Source: a virus. Taken from it: a stretch of 38,803 nt of DNA. The translations under genes were made by a program, and so were the position numbers. The number at the start of each line of letters is the position of its first letter. Position 1 is the stretch's first letter. Under the pieces are notes generated by a model. It did not search any database, was not told the DNA's origin, and saw only the letters and a program-made list of their open reading frames with translations. The DNA lies in the IMG/VR virus record IMGVR_UViG_3300021425_000077, positions 1 through 38,803 of that record. The stretch is one strand, 5' to 3'. Below, in pieces: positions 28,767 to 37,237 of the stretch.

Positions 28767-30625
28767 TGTACATACACTCCATGAAGATTCTGAGCCTTCT
28801 CATTTATGGCAGAAAGCCTTAGGACAATAGAGGTGCCACTTGTGCTATCAAGGGTCAAATCCTCAGTTGTGATAATATCAATATCAGATGAGAACTCCCC
28901 ATGCTTGGTCATCGTGAATGGTGTAGAGTATGTGCTCCCACCATCCATTGAGATTTCAGCAGTGAAGTCTGTGCCAATCGTTAGAGTCTCCAACGCTTCA
29001 TGCTTAATGACCAAGAAAGCATTCGTTGGTGCAGAGTCAGCAGTCTGAGGTTGAGAAATCAACGTCATGTCTGGGATACTTAGGGTGTATGGTGCAGTAG
29101 GTCCACCAGCAGGAGGAATCCTGACGCCACCTTTTAGGACAGAGACCTCCTCAAGGTAGCAGACCATGTTCACATTTTGATTGGGAGAGAAGTCTCCTAG
29201 TATTAAGGGTTGTGTAGGCTGAACTTGAAATCCACCTGTGAATGCCCCTGATGATCCAGATATTGAACCATTGACATACCACTGACCTACTCCACCTGTG
29301 TAGACAAAGGCACAATGAGTCCATGTTCCTGCTGACAACACTCCAGCGTTAGAGAAGATTGGGGTGTGTGAGGTAGTGCCGTCAGTGCTACCACCAAAAG
29401 CAAGCCTACTTGTTGTTCCCTCATGATAAACATTCCATGCCCACTGACCTGCACTGTCGCCATTGTGACCCATAATATAGTCAGTTCCAGAGAAATTAAC
29501 GGGGTTAATCCAGAAGTCTACAGTGAAATCCTCTGCTCCAGTTGGAAGAATGTCCAAGTCTGAGGATGCTGAAACGCTTATTCTGGCACTAGCAGGAGAA
29601 CCTACAAAGAAAGAGGTTGAGCCAAACTTGGCAGTAATACCAGTAGAGTTGCCCGCAATTCCAAGGGCTGTAACTGTGTGATTGCCAGTTGAATCTAAGT
29701 TTGCTCCTTGTGTTCCTGCACTGAAGTCAGTTTGATTACCATTTGATGACTCACTCTGCAATAGAACAGTATGAACTGAAACAGAAGATGGGGCGTTTGT
29801 GTAATACCCACTTGAAGTCCCAGCAGAGACATGGACTGATGCTGTGTTGGAGGCACTTGTAAGAGTCTCATTTGTTGCATCAGTAATAAAGGCTGTGGTC
29901 GAGGAGTAGAGGGTTCCTATGGCTCCACCAGTCTCAAACTTATGCCAGTTCGTTCCTAGTGAAGACGAGATGCCAACATAGTCAGTGTCAGCGTCTAAGA
30001 TTCTTGGAGAACCCTCAAAGTCAAAGGTGATTAAATCACCATCTGAACCATTCTCAACAACAGCCCCAACATGCTCGATGTCAACATTAGAGCCATTTGG
30101 AGTGGCAATTAGGTAATTAACTGTTCCTGATGATACACCAGCAGACCCAACAATCCATCTAATTTCACTGATAGTAACTGACCCAGTCAGGCCCAAGTCT
30201 GAGAGCTTGGTGAGGTAAGTGTTGGTTGTGGTGCTACTGGTAACATCTGAAGCAGAAAAGCCTGCTGGAACAGTCTCGGAGTCGAATAGATAAAATTCGC
30301 CTGTACTGGCCCCAAGGTCAACTCCTGTTTGATCCTCGTAGACATCAGCGAAGCCCCCAACCATATCATGGATTGAGCGACCTTCAGCAACAGCATCACG
30401 GAGAGTATTGACCCCGAGGTTCTGCTCTGCTGTAGTTAGTCGTTCGAGTTCGTCAGCAGTAGCACCTGCTGAGCCACCACCTAAACCCTCAGCCTCTAGA
30501 AAGGTGACAAGATCACTGAATGGGACATCACGCCTCCCAGCACTAAGAGGATCCCTCTCACCTCTGTAAAAGCTAAAAGTGTCTGAAGGCTTGATGCTGT
30601 CGCCTGCTCCTAGTCCGTTGCTCAT
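28757..30625 (-). CDS. LamG-containing fibre-like protein
   Basis: A 622-residue protein. Residues 1-55 (MSNGLGAGDSIKPSDTFSFY, GERDPLSAGRRDVPF) are an N-terminal attachment-like region. Residues 60-115 carry the repeat unit also present in the 183-residue paralogue. About 120-290 is a beta-rich domain. About 310-510 is a LamG/concanavalin-like domain (FTVDFWINPVNFSGTDYIMG, WTHCAFVYTGGVGQWYVNG). The C-terminal 110 residues again match the paralogue. LamG domains bind glycans or proteins, so host binding is plausible. A 51-residue gene just upstream repeats its N-terminus. Confidence 0.82.
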   Translation of the reverse strand: MSNGLGAGDSIKPSDTFSFYRGERDPLSAGRRDVPFSDLVTFLEAEGLGGGSAGATADELERLTTAEQNLGVNTLRDAVAEGRSIHDMVGGFADVYEDQTGVDLGASTGEFYLFDSETVPAGFSASDVTSSTTTNTYLTKLSDLGLTGSVTISEIRWIVGSAGVSSGTVNYLIATPNGSNVDIEHVGAVVENGSDGDLITFDFEGSPRILDADTDYVGISSSLGTNWHKFETGGAIGTLYSSTTAFITDATNETLTSASNTASVHVSAGTSSGYYTNAPSSVSVHTVLLQSESSNGNQTDFSAGTQGANLDSTGNHTVTALGIAGNSTGITAKFGSTSFFVGSPASARISVSASSDLDILPTGAEDFTVDFWINPVNFSGTDYIMGHNGDSAGQWAWNVYHEGTTSRLAFGGSTDGTTSHTPIFSNAGVLSAGTWTHCAFVYTGGVGQWYVNGSISGSSGAFTGGFQVQPTQPLILGDFSPNQNVNMVCYLEEVSVLKGGVRIPPAGGPTAPYTLSIPDMTLISQPQTADSAPTNAFLVIKHEALETLTIGTDFTAEISMDGGSTYSTPFTMTKHGEFSSDIDIITTEDLTLDSTSGTSIVLRLSAINEKAQNLHGVYVQWR

Positions 30626-30777
30626 GATTGGCTAAACCCTTGGGTCAATAAGAAGTCGATGACAGCAGATAGTTGAACGTCTCGCCTCCCAGCGCTAACT
30701 GGGTCACGTTCGCCACGGAAAAAACTGATAGTGTCAGTCCTTCTTAAGCTATCACCCTGTCCTAGTCCGTTCGGCAT
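30622..30777 (-). CDS. 51-residue stand-alone copy of the fibre N-terminus
   Basis: A 51-residue protein, MPNGLGQGDSLRRTDTISFF followed by RGERDPVSAGRRDV, that is nearly the same as the first 35 residues of the 622-residue protein downstream. After the shared part it reads QLSAVIDFLLTQGFSQS and stops. The start overlaps the connector gene stop (TAATG) and the stop overlaps the downstream ATG (ATGA), so it is a translated unit. It may be a small attachment protein or the remains of a lost fibre gene. Confidence 0.78.
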   Translation of the reverse strand: MPNGLGQGDSLRRTDTISFFRGERDPVSAGRRDVQLSAVIDFLLTQGFSQS

Positions 30778-31112
30778 TATGTCCTGACTCCTGTCTCTGC
30801 ATATATTCTAAGAAATCGGGAACGCCTGTCTATGTTTTCCAGCCTTGTGATGTTAAACTCTTCACCGCCTATCACTAGCCTGTCAGTCTCCAAAAGGTCA
30901 CTCCTGTAGTGGCATGTCACCACAACCGTCTCATCTGGCTCAAGCCTTCCTGCGGTTAAAGGTTCAGAGCCACCTGTGGATTCAATCTTGCCAAATATAG
31001 ATGCAAAATTAGCCCATGAAACAGTGTAGCCACCATAGCTGTCAGCTACCTCAGTCTCCCTCTGCACAGTCACAGAGTCTCTGAAGTCTCTACTACAGAA
31101 ATCAGTTGCCAT
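30777..31112 (-). CDS. Head-tail joining protein (SPP1 gp16/HK97 gp7-like)
   Basis: A 111-residue protein with the head-tail adaptor pattern: FRDSVTVQRETEVADSYGGY, a Trp-containing strand, TAGRLEPDETVVVTCHYRSD and the ending RSRFLRIYAETGVRT. Such proteins close the connector and join the tail. It overlaps the upstream gene by 11 bases and ends in a TAATG overlap with the 51-residue gene. Confidence 0.88.
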   Translation of the reverse strand: MATDFCSRDFRDSVTVQRETEVADSYGGYTVSWANFASIFGKIESTGGSEPLTAGRLEPDETVVVTCHYRSDLLETDRLVIGGEEFNITRLENIDRRSRFLRIYAETGVRT

Positions 31113-31740
31113 TGATGACCTTATAGGGATTTAAGAGCGAGGATGCTCCACACTTACCCATGCAGTCACCTTCGCAGTCTCCCCTGTTCTCATAAAGGTA
31201 TCCAGCCAGCATAATGATGGCCCTACGAATCGAGGCAGGCACATCAGTGGAAGCCGTTCCATAGCCAGCCACCCATGTTATTTTCCAAGAGTTTTCATCT
31301 CTAAGGTCAGCAGGAAGAGAGGCGTTGTCATTGAATCTCACCTGTGGGATTCTGTCATCATCATAGTTGTCGAGGTAGTAGTCTGTCGCTGGGTAGGTGC
31401 TTTCTGCGTTGCTTGAGTCCACTGTCTCTACTGCGCTGATTGAGATGGCTGGGGACCAATCCAACTGAATCTCACGCCTTGACTGTCCTACATATCCAGC
31501 ATGGCCCCTGCGCCATCCTGACCACCACTCTCCTGAGTCTCCTCGCCATGCGTCAACATACCCAACGAGGGTCTGGGTTATAAGTTTGCGCCCTGTGTAT
31601 CGCTCTGTCATATCTCTAGCATCAGTGATGTACTGAGTGAGAAGAGCGTCTTGGGCTGTGTCAGTTATCCTTAGACTTAGCTTTAGGTCTGCGAGGCTTA
31701 CTGGTTCGCTTGCTGGTGCTGTTGTTACCTTTGATTTCAA
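31102..31740 (-). CDS. Head-tail connector protein (gp6-like, QLRG type)
   Basis: A 212-residue protein starting MKSKVTTAPASEPVSLADLK, then LRITDTAQDALLTQYITDAR and RDMTERYTGRKLITQTLVGY, all classic for the phage connector gp6/QLRG family that builds the ring below the portal. The C-terminal region has AIIMLAGYLYENRGDCEGDC, with a small Cys-rich stretch. Its N-terminal 27 codons lie inside the 3' part of the upstream gene in another frame. Confidence 0.9.
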   Translation of the reverse strand: MKSKVTTAPASEPVSLADLKLSLRITDTAQDALLTQYITDARDMTERYTGRKLITQTLVGYVDAWRGDSGEWWSGWRRGHAGYVGQSRREIQLDWSPAISISAVETVDSSNAESTYPATDYYLDNYDDDRIPQVRFNDNASLPADLRDENSWKITWVAGYGTASTDVPASIRRAIIMLAGYLYENRGDCEGDCMGKCGASSLLNPYKVINGN

Positions 31741-31915
31741 GTGCCTGCCTCTGTGGTTTGGTTTCTCTTTGGTTAATTAGTTCAAAGTGTTCGTTGTTTC
31801 TCTCAATGAAAATAGAGGGGAGAGCATAAACCCTCCCCTCTTCAAATTTCTCATATTGTCCATGCCCGAAAGTGTCACCGCAAAAGGTGGACACACAACG
31901 AGCATGAACAACCAT
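31661..31915 (-). CDS. Small head-region protein with basic tail overlapping the connector gene
   Basis: An 84-residue protein, MVVHARCVSTFCGDTFGHGQ to TSKPRRPKAKSKDN. The N-terminal part (YEKFEEGRVYALPSIFIERN) has the pattern of small head proteins placed between capsid and connector. The basic C-terminal 26 residues are coded by the same bases as the start of the connector gene, in a different frame, an 80-base overlap. Confidence 0.7.
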   Translation of the reverse strand: MVVHARCVSTFCGDTFGHGQYEKFEEGRVYALPSIFIERNNEHFELINQRETKPQRQALEIKGNNSTSKRTSKPRRPKAKSKDN

Positions 31916-31921
31916 CAGCTA

Positions 31922-32305
31922 TTAGTTATTAGCGTCAGTCTTGCAAACGTGTGGGTTTCCAAGAATGAAAGAAGCAGAAGCGTCACCGCCAGTTGTGCAA
32001 GTTGCAACAACTCGAACATAACGCTTGCTTCCAGTGTACCCCAATGAAAGGATATCGCCAGCAGTGGCAGAGTCACCATTGGTGCCGATGACGTCATCAG
32101 AGCCAGCAGTGCTGTAAGCTGTAGTTGAGTCACCTTCTTCAAGTGAAACAGTTCCAGCGTAAGCAGTGTCAGCATGGAACGCAAGAGTTACACTCTCGAA
32201 TCCCCTAGTGTCAACGTCAGCCCCATTGGTTGCACCAGTGGTGAGAGCTTGAGGCTCAAGTCCCACTCTGATGTCGAGGTCATTTTTCATGTCTTTAGTA
32301 GCCAT
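31922..32305 (-). CDS. Putative head decoration or minor capsid protein
   Basis: A 127-residue protein, MATKDMKNDLDIRVGLEPQA to NPHVCKTDANN, rich in Ala, Gly, Thr and Ser with beta-like strands (FESVTLAFHADTAYAG and KRYVRVVATCTTG). AAAGGAG precedes the ATG. It immediately follows the capsid gene, where decoration proteins often lie. The role is inference from position. Confidence 0.68.
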   Translation of the reverse strand: MATKDMKNDLDIRVGLEPQALTTGATNGADVDTRGFESVTLAFHADTAYAGTVSLEEGDSTTAYSTAGSDDVIGTNGDSATAGDILSLGYTGSKRYVRVVATCTTGGDASASFILGNPHVCKTDANN

Positions 32306-32323
32306 TTATCAAACTCCTTTCGA

Positions 32324-33568
32324 TTATGCTTGTGCTAGGTACTTGATTGAGCTGTAGCTCTTCAAGGCGCCACCAACACGCTTACGGGTGTAGTACCCAA
32401 AGTAAGGCTTGTCAGAATAGCGGTCTTCAAGAACGGCCATACCCAAACGATCAACAACGAGGTAGCAATCACGAAAATCAGCGAGAGCAACAGCGATGTT
32501 TCCAGTGGCGATGTCAGCCATGTCTTCCATGATGACAGTTCTTTGACCAAGCAACTGATCTGGTTCGCCCTGTGCGTAGACAGGTTGCCAGATGTAGTTG
32601 TTTTGGCCGTCAACTAGCTTACGGATGTAGCTTTCAGTGCTTCTGTTGTAAGCAAAGTAAGCGTTGGGCCTGTGGCTAGTGTGAAGAAGCGCACGCAAGT
32701 CAACCAACTCATCAGTAGTGATGGCTGAAGCGGTTGCAGTCACCTTGGTTCCTACTTGACCACGAGTGTAGACATCTGCGTTAGAAGTCTTCTGTGTGTA
32801 AGTAGTGAAACCACGAGGCTTATCAACTCCGTCACCAGATACGAAAGCAGTCGCTTCAGTTCGTGAGAACTTGTCACCAACTTTAGACATCAGCCAAGAA
32901 GGGAGATTGAACTCTGAATCTTCTAGAAGGCTTTCGCTAACTTTGGGGAAGGCATACATTTCGTGAACTGGGATGTTCAACTTGCCGATTTCTGGAGTGT
33001 CAGTAGAAGGACGAGACGCAGTCTCTCCAACCCATGAAGCAGAAGCCTCATCGTCATCCAAGAAACCTTTGTAGGTGTCTGTGGAGATAGTGACAACAGA
33101 AGCAAGCTGACGAACTGGAGAAGTGTCGAATGGTCGAGTGAAAGTCTCGCCCAAGAAAGGCATGAGGGTGTAGCCACCATCAGGACCAACTTCACGGCTC
33201 ATAGCCTTAACTTCAGCAACAACAGCAGACTCTTCAGCAGAAAGGCCAGCACGCTCTTCTTTGAAAGAAGCACGACCTAACTTTTTCAGAGCAACCCCAT
33301 AGAGGTCAAGCTGAGATTTTGAGAACTTGTCTTCACTAGCACCAACTTCTTGGTTGAAACTCTTGAGAGTAACGGCTTGTTCTTCAAGTCTTTTCTTGAG
33401 GTCCAACTGTCCCTCAATTACTTCATCGAGCTTGGCGACTTTGGCTTCCATTTCAGCCTGTCCACCTTCACCCTTTTCTTGCTTCGCACGCAGAGCATCA
33501 AGCTCATCACGTTGCGCTTTAATTGCGCTACCGATTTCATCAATAGCCCCTTTGATTTCTTCGCTCAT
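32324..33568 (-). CDS. Major capsid protein (HK97 fold)
   Basis: A 414-residue protein. The first about 75 residues are a coiled coil (ELDALRAKQEKGEGGQAE onward), the delta/scaffold domain, removed by the prohead protease in the family. The rest is the HK97 fold: GGYTLMPFLGETFTRPFDTS, ASWVGETASRPSTDTPEIG, ALLHTSHRPNAYFAYNRSTE, YAQGEPDQLLGQRTVIMEDM and the end SYSSIKYLAQA. AAGGAGGT lies in the last codons of the protease gene and the ATG overlaps its stop (ATGA). It forms the icosahedral shell. Confidence 0.95.
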   Translation of the reverse strand: MSEEIKGAIDEIGSAIKAQRDELDALRAKQEKGEGGQAEMEAKVAKLDEVIEGQLDLKKRLEEQAVTLKSFNQEVGASEDKFSKSQLDLYGVALKKLGRASFKEERAGLSAEESAVVAEVKAMSREVGPDGGYTLMPFLGETFTRPFDTSPVRQLASVVTISTDTYKGFLDDDEASASWVGETASRPSTDTPEIGKLNIPVHEMYAFPKVSESLLEDSEFNLPSWLMSKVGDKFSRTEATAFVSGDGVDKPRGFTTYTQKTSNADVYTRGQVGTKVTATASAITTDELVDLRALLHTSHRPNAYFAYNRSTESYIRKLVDGQNNYIWQPVYAQGEPDQLLGQRTVIMEDMADIATGNIAVALADFRDCYLVVDRLGMAVLEDRYSDKPYFGYYTRKRVGGALKSYSSIKYLAQA

Positions 33569-34299
33569 TTAGAACCTCCTTGTATTGTCTTGAGAGCAGA
33601 ATTTAGTGATGCAAGAATGCCTGACTGATCTAGCTGAACATCTCGTTCAACGGCTTCCTCTTCACCCTTGGCATCACGCTCAAGAGCTTCGTATCCGCCA
33701 GCGATAAACGCCTTTGACTGTCGAGACGAAAGGCCAGCATCACGCAAGGTTCTTTCTACATCTCGCTTAGACACAATTTTACCCTCAGTATCCAGAAGGG
33801 ATTTCACCGCAGTAATTTTTGCCTGCGGATTCATGGGAATGGGAACGACTGAGACTTCAACTAGGTCAATCTCTTTGATGACCCTAATGGAGCCATTCAC
33901 AGACTCCTGCATCTCATAGTCGTTCACTCTGTAACCGATAGAAAGGGTTTTTTGTCCTGTGCCTCTTAGCATGTTGTAAGCCATGACAGCATCTTCAATT
34001 CTTCTGTCTCCATTGACCCACAACTTGCCACGAACAAAGAGGCCCTTCTCGTCCTCTCGCATCTCTAGCCAATCACCAATGGGGCGACTCATATCATGGA
34101 AGGCCAGCAAGAATGGCATCTCACCTTTTTGCCCCCACTCATTCAGAGACTTCTCAAAAGCTCCTGCTTTGATGATGTCCCCACCGAGGTCTAGGTTGCC
34201 GAAGGTTGAGCCGTAACCAGAGAAAACGCCCTCTTCTGAGTTGGCGTCTCCGTCAGCTTTAACTTCAACGAGTGGACAGGATATGCGTTTGATTTCCAT
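33565..34299 (-). CDS. HK97-type prohead protease (S78)
   Basis: A 244-residue protease. The catalytic His is in LLAFHDMSRP (H68), the Ser in KTLSIGYR (S120) and the acidic residue in DLVEVSVVPIPMNP (E148). An N-terminal FSGYGSTFGNLDLGGD segment is family-typical. The C-terminal about 60 residues are charged and may be a scaffold-like extension. It cleaves the capsid delta domain and then itself. It lies directly upstream of the capsid gene and shares the ATGA overlap. Confidence 0.93.
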   Translation of the reverse strand: MEIKRISCPLVEVKADGDANSEEGVFSGYGSTFGNLDLGGDIIKAGAFEKSLNEWGQKGEMPFLLAFHDMSRPIGDWLEMREDEKGLFVRGKLWVNGDRRIEDAVMAYNMLRGTGQKTLSIGYRVNDYEMQESVNGSIRVIKEIDLVEVSVVPIPMNPQAKITAVKSLLDTEGKIVSKRDVERTLRDAGLSSRQSKAFIAGGYEALERDAKGEEEAVERDVQLDQSGILASLNSALKTIQGGSK

Positions 34300-34331
34300 G
34301 GTCTATATTATTTCGCCTTTTTTGCGTCCGT

Positions 34332-34889
34332 CTAGAAGGGTTCGTACCAGAGAATGTTCAAGTGAACACGATTCGAGTTGGTTCTTGATGTCAGCCTGAA
34401 TCCGTAGGCAGTTGATGGCTTTAAAATCCATTCATTACTAAACTGTGCTGTGCCACCCATCTTCTGACCACCACTGACAGTATCGCTTGAGATGATCGTT
34501 CCATCTGCTGTAAATGTAACGCCTTCAAGAAGAGTTGACGTTGCTGAACTCGTCTCAGAGCGCTTTCGATTATAAGATGGATATGAAGACCCACCTGAGA
34601 ATGTCGGCGCCTCTAATACCTCAAAATCATAGTCAAACTTCCCAGATACATCGAAAACAATATGCGGAGCCGTTGCGTTGGTCTGCATTAGGAAGTTTAT
34701 CTCTGCGTCATTTGCTAGGTCTGAGCCGTTTAGATGAGAAGAGAATGATTCTCCTGCATGAATCCGATAGTGATTTGATGGGACGAATTCCTGTCTCCAT
34801 GCCGTCACATCGAACAGAGAACCATCAGAGGCGATCTCCTGACCTGACTCTGGGCGATACTGCGCCCTGTTTGTGTTCCAGCCTGTCAA
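34332..34889 (-). CDS. Structural protein of unknown role (WYEPF type)
   Basis: A 185-residue protein. It contains ASDGSLFDVTAWRQEFVPSN, an INFLMQTNATAPHIVFDVSG stretch and DYDFEVLEAPTFSGGSSYPS, and ends NRVHLNILWYEPF. I recognise this type as a common structural protein in diverse marine phages, usually without a function. It is coupled to the upstream gene by ATGA and is followed by the protease gene. It probably belongs to the head or a head fibre, by position. Confidence 0.7.
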   Translation of the reverse strand: MTGWNTNRAQYRPESGQEIASDGSLFDVTAWRQEFVPSNHYRIHAGESFSSHLNGSDLANDAEINFLMQTNATAPHIVFDVSGKFDYDFEVLEAPTFSGGSSYPSYNRKRSETSSATSTLLEGVTFTADGTIISSDTVSGGQKMGGTAQFSNEWILKPSTAYGFRLTSRTNSNRVHLNILWYEPF

Positions 34890-35221
34890 TCAATGGTCCC
34901 AGTCTTGACGATGATAGCCTGTCTTGGCCAAGTGGTCTTCTTGCCACCCTCAGTTACTTGAAGCTCAACGTAAGCTATACCAGTGGCCACGCCTGTTGAT
35001 GCTGCTGGGAACTCAGCCAAGACAACGCCATTAGACCAATCGGCGCCAGTGGCCCCAGAATTTAGCGATACGGCAGCGATAAGGGTCGTCACGTTGTCAT
35101 CGTCAGATGAGACGATAGAGGCATCAATAGAAGATGCTCCAGAGACATCTTGAGGCGTCCCATTTCTGTTGAGCGTAATTAAGATGTCCCAATCGTCACC
35201 AGTGAAGAAAGTCAAAGACAA
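34886..35221 (-). CDS. Small beta-rich structural protein
   Basis: A 111-residue protein starting MSLTFFTGDDWDILITLNRN, then GTPQDVSGASSIDASIVSSD, with repeated strand-turn patterns and the end RQAIIVKTGTID. The TFFTGDDWDI...NGTPQDVSG opening resembles the N-terminal attachment domain of phage fibre or baseplate upper proteins. It overlaps the previous gene by 10 bases and the next by ATGA. Confidence 0.68.
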   Translation of the reverse strand: MSLTFFTGDDWDILITLNRNGTPQDVSGASSIDASIVSSDDDNVTTLIAAVSLNSGATGADWSNGVVLAEFPAASTGVATGIAYVELQVTEGGKKTTWPRQAIIVKTGTID

Positions 35222-35457
35222 GTTTCAAGCTCCGTAATGTGTAATGCCATGGATAGATCTCCACGGACCAATTCTAACCTAGAAATGTCGCTAGTCATCG
35301 TTTCAGTTGAAAGCTCAACAGATCCCCCCGATAGGCTTAAAGAAAACTCCCCACCATAGAAAAACCCACCGCCTCCAAGGTTGAGGAGGTGAGTTGATGC
35401 CGTTGAGCCATCAGCAACGGTTGACCCAGAGGCTAGAAGTTGTCCTGCCGTTGCCAT
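35212..35457 (-). CDS. Small Gly/Ser-rich structural protein
   Basis: An 81-residue protein starting MATAGQLLASGSTVADGSTA, with a Gly-rich core (LLNLGGGGFFYGGEFSLSLS) and an acidic/helical end (MALHITELETCL). It is coupled to the upstream gene (stop and start overlap at 35457) and overlaps the next by 10 bases. Possibly a head fibre or decoration subunit by context. No family assigned. Confidence 0.65.
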   Translation of the reverse strand: MATAGQLLASGSTVADGSTASTHLLNLGGGGFFYGGEFSLSLSGGSVELSTETMTSDISRLELVRGDLSMALHITELETCL

Positions 35458-35885
35458 TATGGTAGCGTCTTATTCCAAACGGCATCAGCCAAGTCATCGA
35501 AGTCACTTGGTATCAATCCACTCGCCCCAGTCTCCACAACCTGAACCTCAACAGCAACCTGCCTCACAATCGAAACGACAGAAGTTAAGTTATCGACTTT
35601 AAAACTCTGGAGCGTACTTGTCTCATCTTGAACAACTGTTCCTGCTACAACCAGTTCATGTGGAGTATCAAGGGGCCTGATCTGCCAGTCATTCATTATG
35701 AAATAGTACGGACCCACAAAGGTGGAGCCTGCCAGAGGTTCTTTAATAACCCTCATGGCTTGCTCACACCCTGCTATCGTGGACAGCACTTCATCCTTCC
35801 AGCGACTGTACAAGTCCATCATGTCCAACTCAGCAGTAGAGCCAAGTTGGATGACCTTGTTATCGCAGTCGAAAGTGTAGCTCAT
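35457..35885 (-). CDS. Structural protein of marine-phage type, unknown role
   Basis: A 142-residue protein starting MSYTFDCDNKVIQLGSTAEL, with the family-like run LDMMDLYSRWKDEV, the Trp-containing YYFIMNDWQIRPLDTPHEL and an ending DDLADAVWNKTLP. I recall similar proteins in uncultured marine phages as structural but uncharacterised. The start overlaps the upstream stop at 35885. It follows the long fibre-like gene and so may form part of the same structure. Confidence 0.68.
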   Translation of the reverse strand: MSYTFDCDNKVIQLGSTAELDMMDLYSRWKDEVLSTIAGCEQAMRVIKEPLAGSTFVGPYYFIMNDWQIRPLDTPHELVVAGTVVQDETSTLQSFKVDNLTSVVSIVRQVAVEVQVVETGASGLIPSDFDDLADAVWNKTLP

Positions 35886-37237
35886 TAAGGATTGCTGTAG
35901 TTTCTTTCAAGGGCACTTGTGAGAGTGAAACTCAAGCCTGTCGCTCTAGTGATCGTCCCTGTAGCAACAACATACTGAGCCCCATCAGTTCCGATAGCAA
36001 CCAGAGTTACATCAGCATCCGTGTTTGGTGTTCTGCCTCCCTGATTATTTGACTCGTAGTCGAAGTCAAAGGCGATTGAAGTGTTCCCTGAGATGAGCCC
36101 TGCAATGTCAGACCCTCCGTTGTCGTCAACCAGAACAGCATTGCTTGTGCCAAAGTCCCCAGCAGGGTTCGTGGTAAAAAACATCCAAAACCTTGAATTA
36201 CTATCATTCTGAAGGTTGGCGTTGAAGTTAATCGTTCCAGAAGAAACAAAAGGGAAGGTTCGCTCTGTATTAGTATTGTCTTGGAAGGTGATCCTATTCG
36301 TGTCGTTAGCTTGGAAGTTGTCGATGTAAACACCACCTCCACCTGCTTCTGGGTTTGACACAAAATTGGTCGTTAGGGTGTCGCCCACAAAAGTAAGAAG
36401 CTCAGGAGCCAACTGACCAACAAGAGTTGAGGCATCATCATCAATGTCCGTTGCTTTGCGAAGTGCCGATTGAACTGCCATGTAGATCTCTTCAGCAGTT
36501 CGGTTATTGCCATCAATGATAACCCCGAAGTCATAGCTCGACCCACCGATTGACCTTGACTGAGCTGAGTTGTGGAAAGTGATTGTCACACCATAAGCAT
36601 CGACAGTGACATCAGACTCAGTTACCTTCAAGTCCGTTGCATTGGCAAGTGGGAAACGATACGCCTGATAGGTCATGGTCGTTACACCAATGGACGCTAG
36701 GTCAGCATTGGCATAAGTCTTAGCCTGCTCTCTTGCGTAAACAGTCAGAGTTGAGCGTCTATCGTAGCCATCAGCATAATTGCCGTCACCATTAGGGTCA
36801 CTGAAAATTTGAATAGCTTCGTTGATTGGCCCAGTGTAGGTGAAGTTGGTTACTGTCCCATCATTATCATAGTAAGGTTGGTCAGAACCGCCCAGAGTAC
36901 CGAGAGAGATAATACCAGCATACATAGCGATGATGTTGCCAGATGCGTTTCTTTCTGCCCATCCTGCATTTCTGATAAGGTTTCGAGTTGTCGCATCAGC
37001 AGGAGCCCACCCGTCAAGAAACTCAAACTGCTCAGGAGTGATAGCTTCCATCGGAAAGCTGAAGGGTATTTTCGTTGCGTCATCTTTCCAAATCTCCTTT
37101 AGCCATGAGTACAAAGCCTGTCCAGTCACCCCGTCAGTAGATAAGTTTCCTGCAATCACAAGCTGAACAGTTTTTGCTCCAGTATCAATCACAGCCTCCG
37201 TTCCTTGGTTCAAATCATCTGGGTCTGTGATTAACAT
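35885..37237 (-). CDS. Long fibre-like structural protein
   Basis: A 450-residue protein. The N-terminus LITDPDDLNQGTEAVIDTGA with LSTDGVTGQALYSWLKEIWK and LDGWAPADATTRNLIRNAGW is a recognisable opening for large marine-phage structural proteins. The C-terminal half is beta-rich (NRITFQDNTNTERTFPF) and the last residues are ERNYSNP, like the DRNYENP end of the gene upstream. The ATG has a strong GGAGG, which lies within the HNH gene end. Probably a fibre or spike. Confidence 0.72.
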   Translation of the reverse strand: MLITDPDDLNQGTEAVIDTGAKTVQLVIAGNLSTDGVTGQALYSWLKEIWKDDATKIPFSFPMEAITPEQFEFLDGWAPADATTRNLIRNAGWAERNASGNIIAMYAGIISLGTLGGSDQPYYDNDGTVTNFTYTGPINEAIQIFSDPNGDGNYADGYDRRSTLTVYAREQAKTYANADLASIGVTTMTYQAYRFPLANATDLKVTESDVTVDAYGVTITFHNSAQSRSIGGSSYDFGVIIDGNNRTAEEIYMAVQSALRKATDIDDDASTLVGQLAPELLTFVGDTLTTNFVSNPEAGGGGVYIDNFQANDTNRITFQDNTNTERTFPFVSSGTINFNANLQNDSNSRFWMFFTTNPAGDFGTSNAVLVDDNGGSDIAGLISGNTSIAFDFDYESNNQGGRTPNTDADVTLVAIGTDGAQYVVATGTITRATGLSFTLTSALERNYSNP

